In this document: in pieces, positions 25,293 through 36,178 of the stretch
Numbering within the stretch: the stretch's first letter is position 1
How the letters are laid out: each line of letters starts with the position of its first letter
Program-made: the position numbers and the translations under genes
The notes under the pieces: model-generated
Database searches by the model: none
The model's input: the letters and a program-made list of their open reading frames with translations, nothing else
What the model was told of the DNA's origin: nothing
NCBI RefSeq assembly: GCF_032884065.1
Contig: NC_088863.1
Location: forward strand, 68,233,925-68,297,924
Direction of reading: 5' to 3'
DNA length: 64,000 bases
From: Artemia franciscana
Taxonomy: Eukaryota > Arthropoda > Branchiopoda > Anostraca > Artemiidae

Positions 25293-26858
25293 CTAGTGAA
25301 AGTTACTCTTTAAGATTTTTATTTCGTTCACAAGCGGGAAAGGGACTAGAGGCATATCTATTTTCCGCTTCAGAGGGTTGAAACGAACTATCTTCGACTT
25401 GGCTACGTTAATGGTAAGATCATGACTTGAGCATTCGGTCTTTAGCTGATCAAAAAACTGGTCTGAAAATTGCTTTGTTATGATAGTGTTTTCGACCAGG
25501 TAAGCGAGCACTATGGACAGATCATCTACAAACTTGTAACGGTCGTCGTGATGGTTAAGGAGGGAATTAATTACAGCCAGGAAAATTATTCCAGCTAATT
25601 TTGTGCCTTGTGGGGCCCCGCAAGAAGTATCTGACCATGATGAATCGTTTTCGTGGAGTGCAAAGACTTCTTGTTTTCGGCCAGTTAAGAAGTCAAGTAC
25701 AAGGCAAAGGGTGCATCGTTTGGCCCCCATTTCCTGGAGATTCATGCCTGCAGTCCGGTGGCGGATTAGGTCAAAGGCCTTTCGGAAATCCACTGCGCAA
25801 ATGCCGACGAAACAGCTACCTTTTTCAAGCCATTGGAGGACGCAGTCAAACATCCGTACTAGGTGGATTGTAGTACTATACTTGGAGAGTCCACCGTACT
25901 GGAATTTATCAATACGCCCATGAATTTGTTTCAGAAGAAACTTCAGTATAAAGGCCTCAATTACTTTCGCCAAACAAGGTGTAAGTGAGATCGGGCGGAG
26001 ATCGTCGCATGCACTAGGGGCGCGCTTTTTTGGAATAATTCTAATATAGGCCCTCTTCCACTGTGACGGGAAAAAGCCAGAAGCAAAACACTCGTTAATG
26101 ATGCTGGACAGTGGTAATGCTATGATGGCTGCATATTCACGTAGCAGTTTGGAAGGTAATTCACCAGGGTATGAAGATGTATTCGGTTTGATCTTCCGTA
26201 ATTCCGTGTAAACATCAAACTCACTGACTATTATGTTGTTCTCAGGCTCACATTTTTCAAGTATGGTGGACTTTTCATGAGCCGTAATAGTTGGATAGGT
26301 AGTACAGATCTTGGTGAAGAATTCACTCACTTCTTCTGCACTGATTAAGGACCCGCCATCATTGCTGATCTTTACACTGCTGTCAAAAGCTTGGCCGGCC
26401 ACCTTTTTCACAGCGTTGTGCCACTTTTTGGGGTCTGAAGTAAGTAATTGGGAGGGCATGGTTTCACGACCATACCGAGCTTTGGCTTTCTTTACCAAAG
26501 AGACTATTTGATTTCGCAATTTCTTGCCGTTGATTATATCACCACGGGAGTAGAGGCGAGACCTCTCTTTTATTAGTGATTTAATAGCTGGAGATATCCA
26601 TGGTTTGTCGTATTCACTAACAACAAATGATTTTGTTGTAAAGATCTTTAGGTATTGACTGAATAACGTGGCATTGAAATCGGATACCTTAGTTTCCAAG
26701 AGCCCGGTATTGGACACTTCGGGGAAGTCATATGTGCCAATCCATCGACCGTATTCACAGATGGCCGACTCCGTACAAGGACGAACACTGACACGGGATA
26801 GTTTGGACTTTGGTAAAGACTCTCTTGCTTTCCAAAGAATTGCGTTGTGGTCTGACAT
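25293..26858 (-). pseudogene. LINE ORF2, reverse transcriptase portion
   Basis: A frame of 521 residues. After a linker with 'KPWISPAIKSLIKERSRLYS' come the RT motifs: 'PGELPSKLLREYAA', 'WKRAYIRIIPKKRAPSACDD' with 'LRPISLTPCLAKVIE', 'GICAVDFRKAFDLIRHR' (motif A Asp), 'CGAPQGTKLAGIIFLAVIN' (motif B) and 'YKFVDDLSIVLAY' (motif C, with FVDD in place of YADD). The catalytic aspartates are all present, so this domain looks intact. The frame closes at a frameshift just before the C-terminal portion. The copy shows no purifying disruption by stops within 1.5 kb, which argues for recent activity of the family. Confidence 0.92.
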
Positions 26859-26901
26859 ACCAACGGGACCAAGAGAAAAGGGAGGGGAGTAAAAATCATC
26901 A

Positions 26902-27486
26902 CTATTTTGTGAGTATAAGGTCCAATATGCCCCCCAAAGAGTGGGTGGGTATGTGTACTACTTGTTTTAAAGACAAACAAGATGATAACCAACTCTTCTT
27001 GGTTTGGTTAAAGTCTCCTCCTATAATAAAAGCAGGGCTACTGTATATACTTCTCAAGTGATCAATAGTCGTTTGGAGGTAGAAAACCAAGTCACCCCGG
27101 TTTCTTGCACTTTCCGGGTAATATACTGAAGCGACTATAATACAAGAAAAGCGCCAGGGAAGAGATTTATGTTTGCAAATAGCCCAGATTACTTCATGAG
27201 CTGGATCAAATAATTCCGGTAATGATTTGCAAGGGATGTCTTTCCGTATGTACAAGGCAACACCTCCACCTAGTCTATGCTCACCTCGATCAGCACGTAT
27301 GCTCAGGAAAATTTCGTAGCCTGCCATATGACCTGACAACCTATCAAGATTCCAAGTTTCTGTAACTGCGATAACTGGGATACTATTTTGACGGACGATA
27401 ACTTCAAATTCTTCCATTTTGTTACACAATGACTGGCAGTTTATAACGAGAAAATTCGGCATTCTATTTTTCGAATTAAAAGTCAC
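26902..27486 (-). pseudogene. LINE ORF2, endonuclease portion
   Basis: This frame carries the exonuclease/endonuclease/phosphatase fold of LINE ORF2: 'FLVINCQSLCNKMEEFEVIV' (catalytic Asn), 'VTETWN' (catalytic Glu), 'GGGVALYIRKDI', 'ASVYYPES', 'IIGGDFNQ' (Asp-x-Asn) and, across a single frame break near 26900, 'SDHNAILW' (the terminal SDH motif). All expected active-site residues can be read. The start at 27486 is not the true protein start: the piggyBac target site is immediately upstream, and the frame continues in the 5' segment beyond it. Confidence 0.9.
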
Positions 27487-27491
27487 TGACC

Positions 27492-27495
27492 TTAA
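27492..27495. repeat. piggyBac target-site TTAA, left copy
   Basis: TTAA directly abuts the left terminal repeat at 27496. The right copy lies at 29935-29938. piggyBac elements insert at and duplicate TTAA. Confidence 0.95.
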
Positions 27496-27511
27496 CCCTT
27501 TGATGCCTGAA
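27496..27511 (+). repeat. piggyBac terminal inverted repeat, left
   Basis: CCCTTTGATGCCTGAA, adjacent to TTAA. Starts with CCC, as piggyBac ends do. Confidence 0.95.
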
Positions 27512-27677
27512 TTATGAAAAAAGAATTGGAAAAATATTTCGGCCGTGTCCAGGCTTCGTTATGACCTATTCCACGACAGAAATGGCAAAAAGAAAAAAAA
27601 TGTATTGATAAAGATGATGAAATACAAAAATGGTTCCCACAGGAACCATCCGGCAATCATGGCACAAAAACACTCGG

Positions 27678-29050
27678 CTACATAGTGTGGTAAGTCAGAA
27701 AACAATTCCCGTTGGGTGTGAAACACAAGGACACTTCACATTTTACGCATTTCACTTTGGAATGAGCTTGTACACATACTCTGCATCTCTGTTTGCTCTC
27801 TATCCAAGCCGGGAAGTGCCCCTGTCCATCGAGTCTTGTCGAATCTGGGGGGCGACAAGTATAATTTCTTTTTTTCTGAGAGTTGGTATCTGCGTCACTG
27901 AAAGGACTACCTCTCTTTGGTGTTGCCAAAGATGCACCAGATAGAAGTGCACGTGCCACATCTGTCTTGAACTGTAGCAGGTTCATTGGTTTCTGCCCAG
28001 CAGCAAGACAGCTGCGGTATAAGAGCCAGCCATTCACAACGGAGAGGTCAAACAAGAAGAAGGAGATCCTCATGTACCATTTGCTCCGTGACTTGAAGTC
28101 GATCCTGTAAAGCTCCAGCAACATGTCGGCAAGATCTACACCACCCATAAAGCGGTTGTACTCCTTCACACAATATGGTCGCTTGACATCGGCATACTCT
28201 TTTCGCTTACCATCCCACCGCCTACACGTATCTTCTGGGTCTAGGGCGGCATAGGTCGAAATCAAGTGGACTGGCTTATTGTCATACCACTTCACCACAA
28301 TGGCATTCGACTGCGTTTCCACTCGCCAGTCGTAAGAGCCTCTTCCTCGGGCTTTCAATTTGCTGTCTGATTCCAAAGCACAGCCTTTCAACCTGTTTGC
28401 CCTCACTATGGCCAGTGTAAGTATGCCCTGATCACTTAGTGTTTGTGCCAAGTCTAACGAGGAGATCCAATTGTCAAAGAATAGCTTGTAATTTTTGTGC
28501 TTGGGTATTCCTCTTGCAAGCCGCAGGACAAAATCAGCTCCAACTCCCAGGTCACTGACATCAACCGACCCCTTACCCGTATACATTTCAAAGTCGTAAA
28601 CGAAACCACTCTCCCCAGCCCTTGAGATGAACTTATAACCCCACTTATGCGGTTTCTTGGGATTGTACTGCTTCAACGAAATCCTCTGTTTTGTCGGCAC
28701 AATTTGCTCGTCTACTGCCTGGTGTTCTTCTGGGGGTATCTTCATAAAGTTATCTCTGATCATCTCTATCAGAGGACGAACTTTGTGGATCTTGTCGTGC
28801 CCAGGGTCTCCTCGTGGTTTCTGGGTAAGATTGTCGTTGAAATGAAGATTCTTTTTGATCTGCTCGAATCTGTCACGCGACATGGCATCAGCTATTACAG
28901 GGTAGCGCGTTTCGTTTGACCATTAACTGCGGTATGACGGCATTTTCACTATTCCTGTGAATGCAAGGATCCCTTAGAAGCATTCCACCTCGGCAGATGA
29001 AACTCCAAATTCTTTGGCATCTTTTTGAAGAGCGTAAATTTTCGTAAAAA
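27678..29050 (-). pseudogene. piggyBac transposase (DDE_Tnp_1_7), N-terminal part broken
   Basis: The open frame 27678-28883 (401 residues, MSRDRFEQIKKNLHFND...) is the catalytic core. The three conserved aspartates can be seen in 'HQAVDEQIVPTK', 'LFFDNWISS' and 'FMGGVDLADMLL'. The end is a cysteine-rich zinc-binding motif (CRVC, then CVKC and a further C), as in piggyBac C-termini. The frame upstream continues in the same register ('WSNETRYPVIADA' and 'EVECF' / 'GILAFTGIVKMPSYRS') but is crossed by TAA codons near 28924 and 28975 and shifts frame near 29050. The acidic N-terminus probably lay between there and 29.7 kb. The transposase would cut and paste the element at TTAA. Confidence 0.92.
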
Positions 29051-29918
29051 AAGAAGTCGAAATCTAATGGTTTAGCATGGTGTCCGAACCAATACTGGGG
29101 CCGTCCGATCCAACCCCGTGGGTAGGGGTTGTTTCGGACATTTCAAAAAAATGAAAAAAAATAAAAATCTTTTTTTCCTTTTTGTAGAAAAATCTGAAAA
29201 AAATCTCGAAGGTAGTCCTAACGGATACGCATTTTATGGTGAAGTCAGAACTGGAGAAAAGTCAATGGCTTAGAAGATATGCCGTTTCAAAAAATCGCGT
29301 CCGGGTCAACCCCGGTCTCCCCTACATTGTTATTGACGACGGCAACTCCACCAGTTCTTGTCTAGATGGCTCTTCCGAGCGATAAAATTCGGAGCTGGAT
29401 GGTTCCTTGAAGCCACAGAACATGGTCGAGACATGGTCGAGCTCTCAAAATTTGATTCCAATGGTGTAAAGCAACTGTTTTCATGATATCTAGGCATCTC
29501 ACACTGTATACGGCTTACCGTCTCATCTGGTCTCGCTAACGCCGGATGGTTCCCAGAGGAACCACGACGTTGGGGGTCGTTTCTATCCTCTGGTTTTCCA
29601 GCTATAGGAGTGTATGATAGCTCATCTGAACAAACAAAACGTCCTCTTTCTAAAACTTTTGGAATGAAATCTCTAGCACAATAAACAATAAAGTTATTCA
29701 CAAAAAAGTATTCTCACCTTTCAGGAAAAACAAGCAAGGCTAGAGGGCACAGGTTCAAACTTCATTACCTCACACAAGGGTGATAGATTACAGACTAAGA
29801 AAAATACAAACCTGTCTAGGTAGATCAGATTGAGACAATGGCAAACGGATTGACGTTAATAGGTCAAACGGTCAGGATTAAAATAAATTATAAAAAGTTC
29901 ATGGTTCCTGAGGGAACC

Positions 29919-29934
29919 TTCAGGCATCAAAGGG
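29919..29934 (-). repeat. piggyBac terminal inverted repeat, right
   Basis: TTCAGGCATCAAAGGG on the plus strand, the exact reverse complement of the left 16 bases, followed by TTAA at 29935. Confidence 0.95.
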
Positions 29935-29938
29935 TTAA
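29935..29938. repeat. piggyBac target-site TTAA, right copy
   Basis: Duplicate of the left TTAA; LINE sequence continues from here. Confidence 0.95.
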
Positions 29939-30210
29939 TAGAGGGGGAGGCAGATCACTACTAGTTGAACATACCGGATCTTGATTGAAGGGAATAAGAG
30001 ATGGCATATTGGCATTTGTAGAACAGTCTTTCTTAACAAGGATACGTTGATGGGGTGAGGTTTTCGGAGCAAGACTAGTTGATCTTAATGAAACGATAAC
30101 TGGGATCATCAGCTGACCTCATTTTCGGCCACGCTTGCGGCATCGCTTCCGCTTCTTACGATTAGACAGGAGCTCTTGGGACAGTGGTCTGTCATCTGGC
30201 GTTCTTCCGA
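29939..30210 (-). mobile_element. CR1/Jockey-like LINE, 5' segment
   Basis: Minus-strand reading gives a very basic string (NRKKRKRCRKRGRK near 30160-30120) followed after one stop by a Ser/Pro-rich leader ('PVIVSLRSTSLAPKTSPHQR') that runs into the TTAA and resumes past the piggyBac as the endonuclease frame. This is the N-terminal leader of the same LINE. The 5' limit near 30.2 kb is uncertain; the element is probably 5'-truncated there. Confidence 0.7.
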
Positions 30211-31592
30211 GCAAATTTAATGTTACGAGTTTTGCAAAAAAAAGATGGCACCACAGTTAGCTCCGGTGAAAACATGTCCAATTAAGACTTCTTTATCATA
30301 TTTGAATGGCATGGCACACACATAAGACTAACTTAATAGTGTTAATAACTATATTATGTTAAGATGGAAGTTGCTCTTAGCAAATTCCAGCTCTTGTAAG
30401 AGGGAAGGGCCATTTTGGGATAGATTCTCTAAGACAGTCTGGTAAAGGAATCCCGCAAATAAACCTATATGAGGTGTATTTTAATATCGCTAATTTGGTT
30501 TCCTCAAAAACGTTTCAATAACATTTCAAAATAACCCACATGAGAAATACAGTGTCATTCGGGAAGTATTTGGGGTGTCCTTTGATTTATTTCATTATTT
30601 TTTTTTTACATTTTGGCTAATTATGACATAAGGGAGTTAAGTATTAGTTCCAACTAAGAAAATCATAGTTTTTTTTTTCATACGTTTATTCTCTCATTAC
30701 TTATTCATATTACAAGTATGCATTTGCTCTCGAATTCCTTTCAGCGGGACCTGTGTATTTGGATGGGGTTTATTTTTGGGAATCTTAGTCATCCTTCACC
30801 TGGGGTTTTCCCTGTGCTCATAGTACTAAATACAACTTCAGGTAATATTGACCTGCTCTTAAGTAGGGAGGGGGAGAGTCTATCGGACACCCGCTCTACA
30901 GATACACTGTCGTTATTTGTTATAATTTCTTTGTGTGTTTTCTATTCGGGTGCCCTCGAAGATTGTATCTAAGGTACATGTGACTTTTCTCGTACATATT
31001 TTTTTTATATTCTATCTTGTCTTTATAGATTCACTTTTATTATCTTTGAATTCATATTTAAATTTATGTTATAGTATTGATTAACATAAAAATGAATATG
31101 AGTCATAAAAAATGAGTCTAAAAAAAATTACATAAAAAAGGGAATTGAAAGTTGCACAAATTAATATCCCAATTACTGCATGTTAGTAGTTAAGAAACAT
31201 AAACTTCTAAACTGGGCAAAAAATGTTGTATATCATGAATATTTGTACATTAATCAGTTTTGAATCGTAAAAGAAATTATCAGTGTTGTATTGCATATGG
31301 ATAATAAAAAAGGGGACAAACAACACAACTGATCACGACTACCATTGAGAAGCCAGTGCCCGTGGCAATATAATCCAAATGTCAAATAATAAGTGTACAA
31401 TTAAGGTTAATTTAATAAGTTCAAGGTCAAAATCTCACTGGTCACCTCGGATCCTCAAACCTTAATGCTAGACTTAAAATAAATAACACATCTTACTGTT
31501 GTGTTTTATTTAAACTACGGTACATTTATATTATATCTTTGCTTATATATCTTATATTTATATTATATCTATTATATAATTTGTTTTTAAAG
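30211..31592 (+). other. PRRC2 intron 2, last part
   Basis: AT-rich, with no coding exon, repeat family or RNA gene that I recognise. The plus frame 30718-30972 lacks support. Confidence 0.5.
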
Positions 31593-31827
31593 CCTCAAGT
31601 TCCGCAAGTCCCACCTCCAAGTGTTTCTTCAGTCAGTCAAACATCTATTTCCTCAGTTCCAGTACAACCCGGTCAGTTGAGACCCGGAGGAGGGCAGCTC
31701 TCAGCCCTAAGACCGGCGGCAAATTACGACCGGCAGTTCCCCAGTTTAAGTGGGAAAGGAGAACCAATAAAGGGTTCTTCGGATGTGGGTGTCGAGGAAA
31801 AGCAAGTTCAGACTCTAAAACCAAACG
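31593..31827 (+). CDS. PRRC2/BAT2 homologue, coding exon 3
   Basis: The acceptor 'tttttaaag' precedes a phase-0 exon of 78 residues plus one base. It opens with a Pro/Gln/Ser-rich run (PQVPQVPPPSVSS) and contains 'LRPAANYDRQFPSLSGKGE', equivalent to the 'FSPEEFPTLKAAGG' box of vertebrate PRRC2, a short conserved motif followed by a Gly/Lys-rich stretch. The donor is GTATGT at 31828 (phase 1). Reading on into the intron gives an unrelated hydrophobic tail, so the donor is well supported. Confidence 0.85.
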
Positions 31828-32779
31828 GTATGTCTCATTTATTTGCTATTTTGTCCTTGTTTCCTTCTTGCTTTTTGTCATCAAGGATCGTATTTAAAAA
31901 GAGATATAGTGAAATTGAAAAATGAAACTGTATTTGAAAAATAAAACTGAAAATAAATTAACTTCTTTTTCTTATGGAATCAAATATAAGTCTTTTTGAA
32001 CTTTTTCAATTAATCTTATGTAGTCGAAACACTTGTTTAACGTCTAATTTCACGTATATCGTTTCCTAAACTGGTTTTAAATTTTAGCATGCCAAGACTT
32101 GTGATCTAAAGCAAAAAGTAAAAGAAAGCATTTCAGGAAGATAAGTTCCGTTTTAGATTTTGAACTTACTAAGCCAAATTTTATATCTATCCACTTCTGA
32201 AAGTAATTTTACTTAGGAAGATATTCTCTATCACAATTGACACAATAGCAATGAATAGTGCTGCTTGATTGCTGATCATAACTGCTACGGCACAACAAGC
32301 GCAAATTAGTAAAACTTGGTCGTAAAACAGTATTTGGCAGTTCAAACTGTGGCGCAAAATCCAGTACAAACCTATAATGATATAGTAAACTACGCAAGTG
32401 TTAATTAAAAGTCATTTGGACCCTTCAGGGTTGTATGTACACTGTAAACAGAGGGTTGGCACAGACACAGGGTTGTATGTGCCAACAACAGTAACTCGTT
32501 TAATGCTGCTTGTTTGGTCGAATTGCATTGCCCCCTCCACAATATCTAAATAAATTGCAATGACCTTTTATAGGACGTCACTTGTTCTCTAAAGAGGTCT
32601 ACAAACAAATCCGAAACTTGTAACTTATGTTTTTATTCAATGTAAGCGATGATCCAGCCATTAATATTAGTGGTGTTTTCAGTTTAAAAGGAGCTGGCTA
32701 AATTGATCATAAAATCAATTTAGCGGTACATCCGCTAAATTGATACAAAGTTTCCACATAACTGACACCTGTGTAAAAG
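31828..32779 (+). other. PRRC2 intron 3, first part, with hairpins
   Basis: At 32696-32738 'gctaaattgat' is followed by its inverse 'atcaatttagc' and then 'gctaaattgat' again, forming two alternative 11-bp hairpins around 'ggtacatcc'. It sits just ahead of the Penelope-like fragment and may belong to it. No exon seen. Confidence 0.5.
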
Positions 32780-33110
32780 AAAAATGTTATGGCAGGGCGA
32801 AGAGCGGATCGACTGCGGCACGATTGCCTACCGATGGTTTACCAATGGGAGCTTCTCTTTGCCTCCGTAGGCAAACCTTTTCATGGATCCTATTGAAACG
32901 TCCGCTATACGTAGTTTTAAACTTTTCCCTTGCTTTCGGGGCAGATTCATGGATGACGTAGCATGTATTTGAAAACACGGATTTGAATCATTAAACCTTT
33001 TTTGTCAACATTTAAATAGTTCTTATAAAACTACAATTGAATTTGAAGAAAATAACAAACTACCGTTTCTTGACATTTTATTAATTAAGAGATTTCCATT
33101 CTTTTTCATC
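32780..33110 (+). mobile_element. Penelope-like element, reverse transcriptase fragment
   Basis: Plus-strand peptides in changing frames match Penelope-like RT in the right order: 'TDGLPMGASL' (motif B region, as in DGLPMGSPLSP), 'RFMDDVACI' (motif C, MDD for the usual VDD) and 'TTIEFEENNKLPFLDILLI' (the region just after motif C). The fragment is short and broken in several places, an old copy. It lies in intron 3 of PRRC2 in the sense direction. Confidence 0.8.
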
Positions 33111-34064
33111 TTTCACAGTCCTGAGTTTTTTGTTATTGTCTGATTGCTTCGGAGAAACAAGGTAAAGTTTAAAGTCTTGTTCAATTGTTCCTTTGAGGCT
33201 GGAACAGTAATAATTTTATCCTCATTAACTGGTCACCACAATTCCTTGAAAATAAAAGTAAGCAGACCGAATTGAGTTAATTTTATTGTTTTTTGGGATA
33301 TTTTGTGTTTTTTTTTTAATAAATGAAAATAATGTTAAAATTATTAGGAGGAGAGCTCCTATCTTCTCTTGAATCTTTTGTCAATTTTTTTGTACTTTCC
33401 AACTGCACACCGAATTGACATCCCAGCACATTATAATATGTAAAGGGAATAGCCATACAGGCCATTAGCCTGTTCGCTGTTCATTTTGTAATATTTTTGA
33501 AGAAAAACTGCTTCTGCTGAAGATGCCAACGGGGTTTTAAACGTTCCATCATTGTAGATTGTTTTACCACTACGTCTTGCTACCGTTGTATTAGCAAGGT
33601 GACTTGACATTATTATTTGTATATCAAGTTATATTTTATTTTGTTCTTGTCTATTCTTTGTTTCTTACTTCGAGGCATATAGATATGCAGAAATAAAATC
33701 TTAGCTTCTTGATTTTATTCTTTAAGGAATGCTTTTATTATATTAATTCTTAAAAGCCTTCAGAAAAAGGAAGTTTTTAAAGAAAATGAAAGAGCCATAT
33801 TAAAACTTATTAAAGACTTACATATTAAAGACAACCAGAAACGAAGTTTTACAATAGCTCAAACTTAAGATGTAGTATTTTTTCAACTTTTTAATGGGAT
33901 TAAAAAAATATAGTTTGTATATGTTGAGCCTACTAAATAAATGATGCACTGTCAAAAGGCCTTGTAGAATGTATTATTTTTCTTCAAGAAATTATTTGGC
34001 ATTGTCTTTACCATTAGTTAGAACATGGATCTTGTGTATTTATAGTTCTTTTTTTTTTATTTAG
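33111..34064 (+). other. PRRC2 intron 3, last part
   Basis: At 33517-33523 CTGAAGA is followed by 'tgccaacggggtt' and 'ttaaacg', which resembles the hammerhead core of a Penelope-like end in decayed form, downstream of the RT fragment and in the same direction. The remainder is AT-rich with no exon. Confidence 0.45.
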
Positions 34065-34464
34065 GCGACAGGAGCTGGATACAACATGGCAAACCACTTC
34101 CTGTAGACCAAAGAAAAAATACTGTGAATTTTGGTTTAGCGCAGGAAATCCCCCGCGTACCATTACCAGCAATGGCACCGGGCCAGGACCGCCAACAACC
34201 CTCAGTGATGCATCCATGTCCAAGAGGAATGCCGCCTACATATATGCGACCCCCTCCCTTGGGCCCATTCCCTCCATATTTTTTTCCTCCACAGATTTCC
34301 GGTTCTATGCCGAAAGGACAAACTTACATGAAAGATGGAAGACAGGATATGGTCGCAGAAGGACCGACAGTCGCTCCTATCGTAAAAGCGGAGGAATTAA
34401 ACAAGCTGGATGAAATAGCCAGAGAAGGCGGATGGGCTATTGAGCAAGAAGAAATTGACTACAA
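34065..34464 (+). CDS. PRRC2/BAT2 homologue, coding exon 4
   Basis: The acceptor 'tttatttag' gives phase 1, joining the previous exon as a Gly codon. The exon encodes about 133 residues: 'GDRSWIQHGKPLP' (human 'TSWREGGG' position), a Pro/Met-rich middle with 'MRPPPLGPFPPYFFPP', and 'VKAEELNKLDEIAREGGWAI' with 'EQEEIDY', which matches the conserved PRRC2 'NAENLKGLDDLDTDADDGWAG..EEVDYS' block. Donor GTAATT at 34465, phase 2. Confidence 0.92.
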
Positions 34465-34708
34465 GTAATTAAATTTTTGCAATTTTCTCAGTTAAAAGTT
34501 CTTGTTTATTATACCACTAGTTACAATTAACAACGATTTCTGCGTGCACCTTCGAGTAACAGCCACCAACGTATTATGGTTTCAAATGACGTTGTAAATT
34601 TGTTTTTTAGGATTCCACTTATAATGTTTATTTTGGTGAACAACTTTCTTGACGCTAAAATATGTGAAAAACAAAATTATTGCTGATGATGATTTTTGAT
34701 GGTACTTT
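34465..34708 (+). other. PRRC2 intron 4, first part
   Basis: AT-rich; nothing recognised before the large palindrome. Confidence 0.5.
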
Positions 34709-35378
34709 TGACTTATCTTTTGAAATCGTTTCGATCCATTTTGTCCACAAGCACAAACAAAGAAATGGAAATGAGCAAAATTAGTTATCAACGTGGTCCA
34801 GTGAACTTTACGCCATTTAATTATTTACTCTTAACACGTCTTTCTTCCCTGGCACGGTTGTTGATGGTACTTTTGAAGAAACGTTTTTCCCCCTAAATTC
34901 TCGCAAAATTGGGTAGCATATTGTATTAAAAAAGAATAAATAATGGCATACAAGTTTTCCTTCATTTTCGTAAGATTGTGATGTTTGCACCAGTAAAGGA
35001 TCCATTCATTTTTCTATTTCTTTGGGAGGATTTGAATTTCTACTTAATAACTCTTAATAAAGGCTAGAAAGGCTTTTAACTCTTAATAAAGGCTAGGAGC
35101 AGTGGTGCAACTTTGTGCCAGGTTAAAAAAGTTCCTGGTGGCTTGAAAAAAAAGAAAAGAAAGCTTTGTCATTTCCTATTCTTCTTTGTGACAATTGCTA
35201 AAGTCCCATCAGTTTACTTCATTATTACCATTTGCCACGTTTTTGTTTCAGAAAAAGAAAAAGCATAATGATTTAGAGTCAATGAAAAGAATGGAAAACC
35301 GTCACTGGCTTCGGTTATGGAGTACAAGCTTACTCTTTGTGCGCTGCCGCGATCTCAAAAGAGCGTAAATTCAAGGAC

Positions 35379-35382
<4 letters not shown>

Positions 35383-35466
<84 letters not shown>
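35383..35466. repeat. (TA)n microsatellite 1
   Basis: About 84 bases of TA inside the palindrome loop. Produces spurious poly-IY frames. Confidence 0.97.
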
Positions 35467-35468
<2 letters not shown>

Positions 35469-35555
35469 GACCTTCATCTTTTGGCAGAAGGCTGTTAAAG
35501 ACGTTTATTAAGGCCGTGATTAAGTGAACTTGAAAACATCGAGCTTCAAAATTGA

Positions 35556-35557
<2 letters not shown>

Positions 35558-35645
<88 letters not shown>
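35558..35645. repeat. (TA)n microsatellite 2
   Basis: About 88 bases of TA, ending exactly where the right palindrome arm starts. Confidence 0.97.
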
Positions 35646-35649
<4 letters not shown>

Positions 35650-36178
35650 CAAAAACGTGGCAAATGGTAATAATGAAGTAAACTGATGGGACTTTAGCAA
35701 TTGTCACAAAGAAGAATAGGAAATGACAAAGCTTTCTTTTCTTTTTTTTTTTCAAGCCACCAGGAACTTTTTTAACCTGGCACAAAGTTGCACCACTGCT
35801 CCTAGCCTTTATTAAGAGTTAAAAGCCTTTCTAGCCTTTATTAAGAGTTATTAAGTAGAAATTCAAATCCTCCCAAAGAAATAGAAAAATGAATGGTGCA
35901 AACATCACAATCTTACGAAAATGAAGGAAAACTTATATGCCATTATTTATTCTTTTTTAATACAATATGCTACCCAATTTTGCGAGAATTTAGGGGGAAA
36001 AACGTTTCTTCAAAAGTACCATCAACAACCGTGCCAGGGAAGAAAGACGTGTTAAGAGTAAATAATTAAATGGCGTAAAGTTCACTGGACCACGTTGATA
36101 ACTAATTTTGCTCATTTCCATTTCTTTGTTTGTGCTTGTGGACAAAATGGATCGAAACGATTTCAAAAGATAAGTCAA

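Larger units (their letters stand above)
27496..29934 (-). mobile_element. piggyBac transposon, 2439 bp, inserted into the LINE
   Basis: The ends are inverted copies starting CCCTTTGATGCCTGAA (16 bases, identical) and each is flanked by TTAA. Inside, the minus strand encodes a piggyBac transposase. Three perfect or near-perfect GGTTCC..GGAACC palindromes lie near the ends (27632-27647, 29548-29563, 29903-29918). LINE sequence resumes on both sides in the same orientation: endonuclease frame on the left, its N-terminal leader on the right. So the insertion is younger than the LINE. The transposase core is long and open but its N-terminal part is broken, so this copy is probably not autonomous. 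Confidence 0.96.
34709..36178. repeat. large palindrome, ~540-bp arms, (TA)n in the loop
   Basis: Left arm 34709-35250 and right arm 35645-36178 are reverse complements. One ~190-base part (34700-34896 against 36190-35990) translates to the same peptide on opposite strands without a single change, so identity is very high. The loop (35251-35644) holds ~130 bases of unique DNA, a (TA)n tract, 91 bases of unique DNA and part of a second (TA)n tract. There is no coding content. It may be a foldback element, a recent inverted duplication, or an assembly or library artefact. Confidence 0.9.

Noticed and set aside
25601-25923. Plus-strand frames opposite the LINE reverse transcriptase
   Set aside because: Antisense shadows of a clearly coding minus strand.
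27630-28919. Plus-strand frames opposite the piggyBac transposase
   Set aside because: Antisense shadows; the transposase on the minus strand explains the openness.
29330-29701. Minus-strand frame of 123 residues in the piggyBac 5' part
   Set aside because: It may include remnants of the disordered transposase N-terminus, but nothing in it is conserved enough to annotate separately.
35317-35785. Poly-Ile/Tyr frames on both strands
   Set aside because: Translation of the (TA)n tracts and palindrome.
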